Part shown: positions 12,206 through 12,453 of the stretch, piece after piece | Position numbering within the stretch: position 1 is the stretch's first letter | Layout of the letters: each line of letters begins with the position of its first letter | NCBI GenBank assembly: GCA_007130545.1 | Contig: SLSG01000154.1 | Span: forward strand, 1-12,453 | Length of the DNA: 12,453 bases | Reading direction: 5' to 3' | Origin: Bacteroidales bacterium | GTDB taxonomy: Bacteria > Bacteroidota > Bacteroidia > Bacteroidales > UBA7960 | Program-made: the position numbers and the translations under genes | Notes under the pieces: generated by a model | The model's database searches: none | Told to the model about the DNA's origin: nothing | What the model saw: the letters and a program-made list of their open reading frames with translations, nothing else

Positions 12206-12453
12206 ATGGCAATGGAAACCATGTATCCTGCGAAAAGTGGTTCTCCGGCCACCTTCCTGACTGACGGTATTTCCTCTTCGGCTGACGTGATCCCTGTGGA
12301 TGACGTGACCAAACTTCCCGACCCGCCTAATCTGGCAATACTGGGCGGGTGGGAAGGAGCCGAAGTGGTGCTGTATACCGGCAAATCCGGAAGTACCCTG
12401 ACCGGGTGCACCCGTGGGTTCGGTGACACTGATCCACAGGTATGGCTGGAAAA
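12206..12453 (+). CDS. Structural protein, N-terminal part (continues beyond the right edge)
   Basis: The frame opens with ATG at 12206, after AAGGGTGAT, and is still open at the window end (82 codons). The visible part has a beta-rich pattern: YPAKSGSPATFLTDGIS, then ADVIPVDDVTKLPDPPNLA, then EVVLYTGKSGSTLTGCTRGF. The last stretch, tyrosine-TGKSGsxLTGCTRGF, is a known signature of phage tail-region or fibre proteins with a short repeated beta unit of this kind. Whether it is a fibre, baseplate or appendage protein cannot be told from the N-terminus. It follows the Gp80-like gene by 15 bases and is probably in the same operon. Confidence 0.75.
   Translation, partial: MAMETMYPAKSGSPATFLTDGISSSADVIPVDDVTKLPDPPNLAILGGWEGAEVVLYTGKSGSTLTGCTRGFGDTDPQVWLE

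Noticed and set aside
1..12453. CRISPR arrays, insertion sequences, tRNA or rRNA genes, integrase and attachment sites
   Set aside because: No repeat-spacer pattern, transposase motif, cloverleaf or recombinase motif was found by eye; a systematic search could still find a small one.

Overview
The window is part of a tailed-phage or prophage genome of a Gram-positive (Bacillota) host. The host call rests on strong AAGGAGG-type ribosome binding sites, two fully consensus sigma-A promoters, GAAC-N4-GTTC motifs of the DinR/LexA type, an A118-type holin and an AbrB-like regulator. I cannot name the species, and no integrase or attachment site is visible.

Left region (1-863, minus strand): a gene running off the left edge, and a second small gene of unknown function. 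Both read leftward, apparently from a promoter at about 882-887 with an 8+8 bp palindrome over its start site. Region 813-1230 has no gene. It holds that promoter, two good and one degenerate SOS-type box (950-1009), a minus-strand terminator (1050-1087) and a very GC-rich patch followed by C and T runs (1139-1216).

Lysis operon (3622 down to 1231, minus strand): AbrB-like domain with a zinc-knuckle tail, a 60-residue zinc-ribbon protein, an Amidase_3 endolysin with a coiled-coil tail, a peptidoglycan-binding/phosphodiester-glycosidase protein, and a three-segment holin. Spacing is tight and the operon ends at the terminator at 1050-1087.

Packaging and head operon (3765 to the right edge, plus strand): putative small terminase, a one-TM protein, large terminase, portal, a 66-residue basic protein, scaffold, a decoration-like protein, major capsid protein, two small beta-rich virion-type proteins, an XhlA-like coiled-coil/TM protein, a Gp80-like tail or fibre-type protein, and the start of another structural protein.

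The lysis and packaging operons diverge from one compact control region (3649-3710). Its two perfect TTGACA-N17-TATAAT promoters have -35 boxes only 4 bp apart, forming a palindrome. A degenerate SOS-type box lies in the spacer of the rightward promoter. This suggests a single switch for late functions, perhaps tied to DNA damage and to the AbrB-like regulator. The most interesting items are this switch, the orphan SOS-box cluster, and the wall-targeted phosphodiester glycosidase in the lysis cassette.
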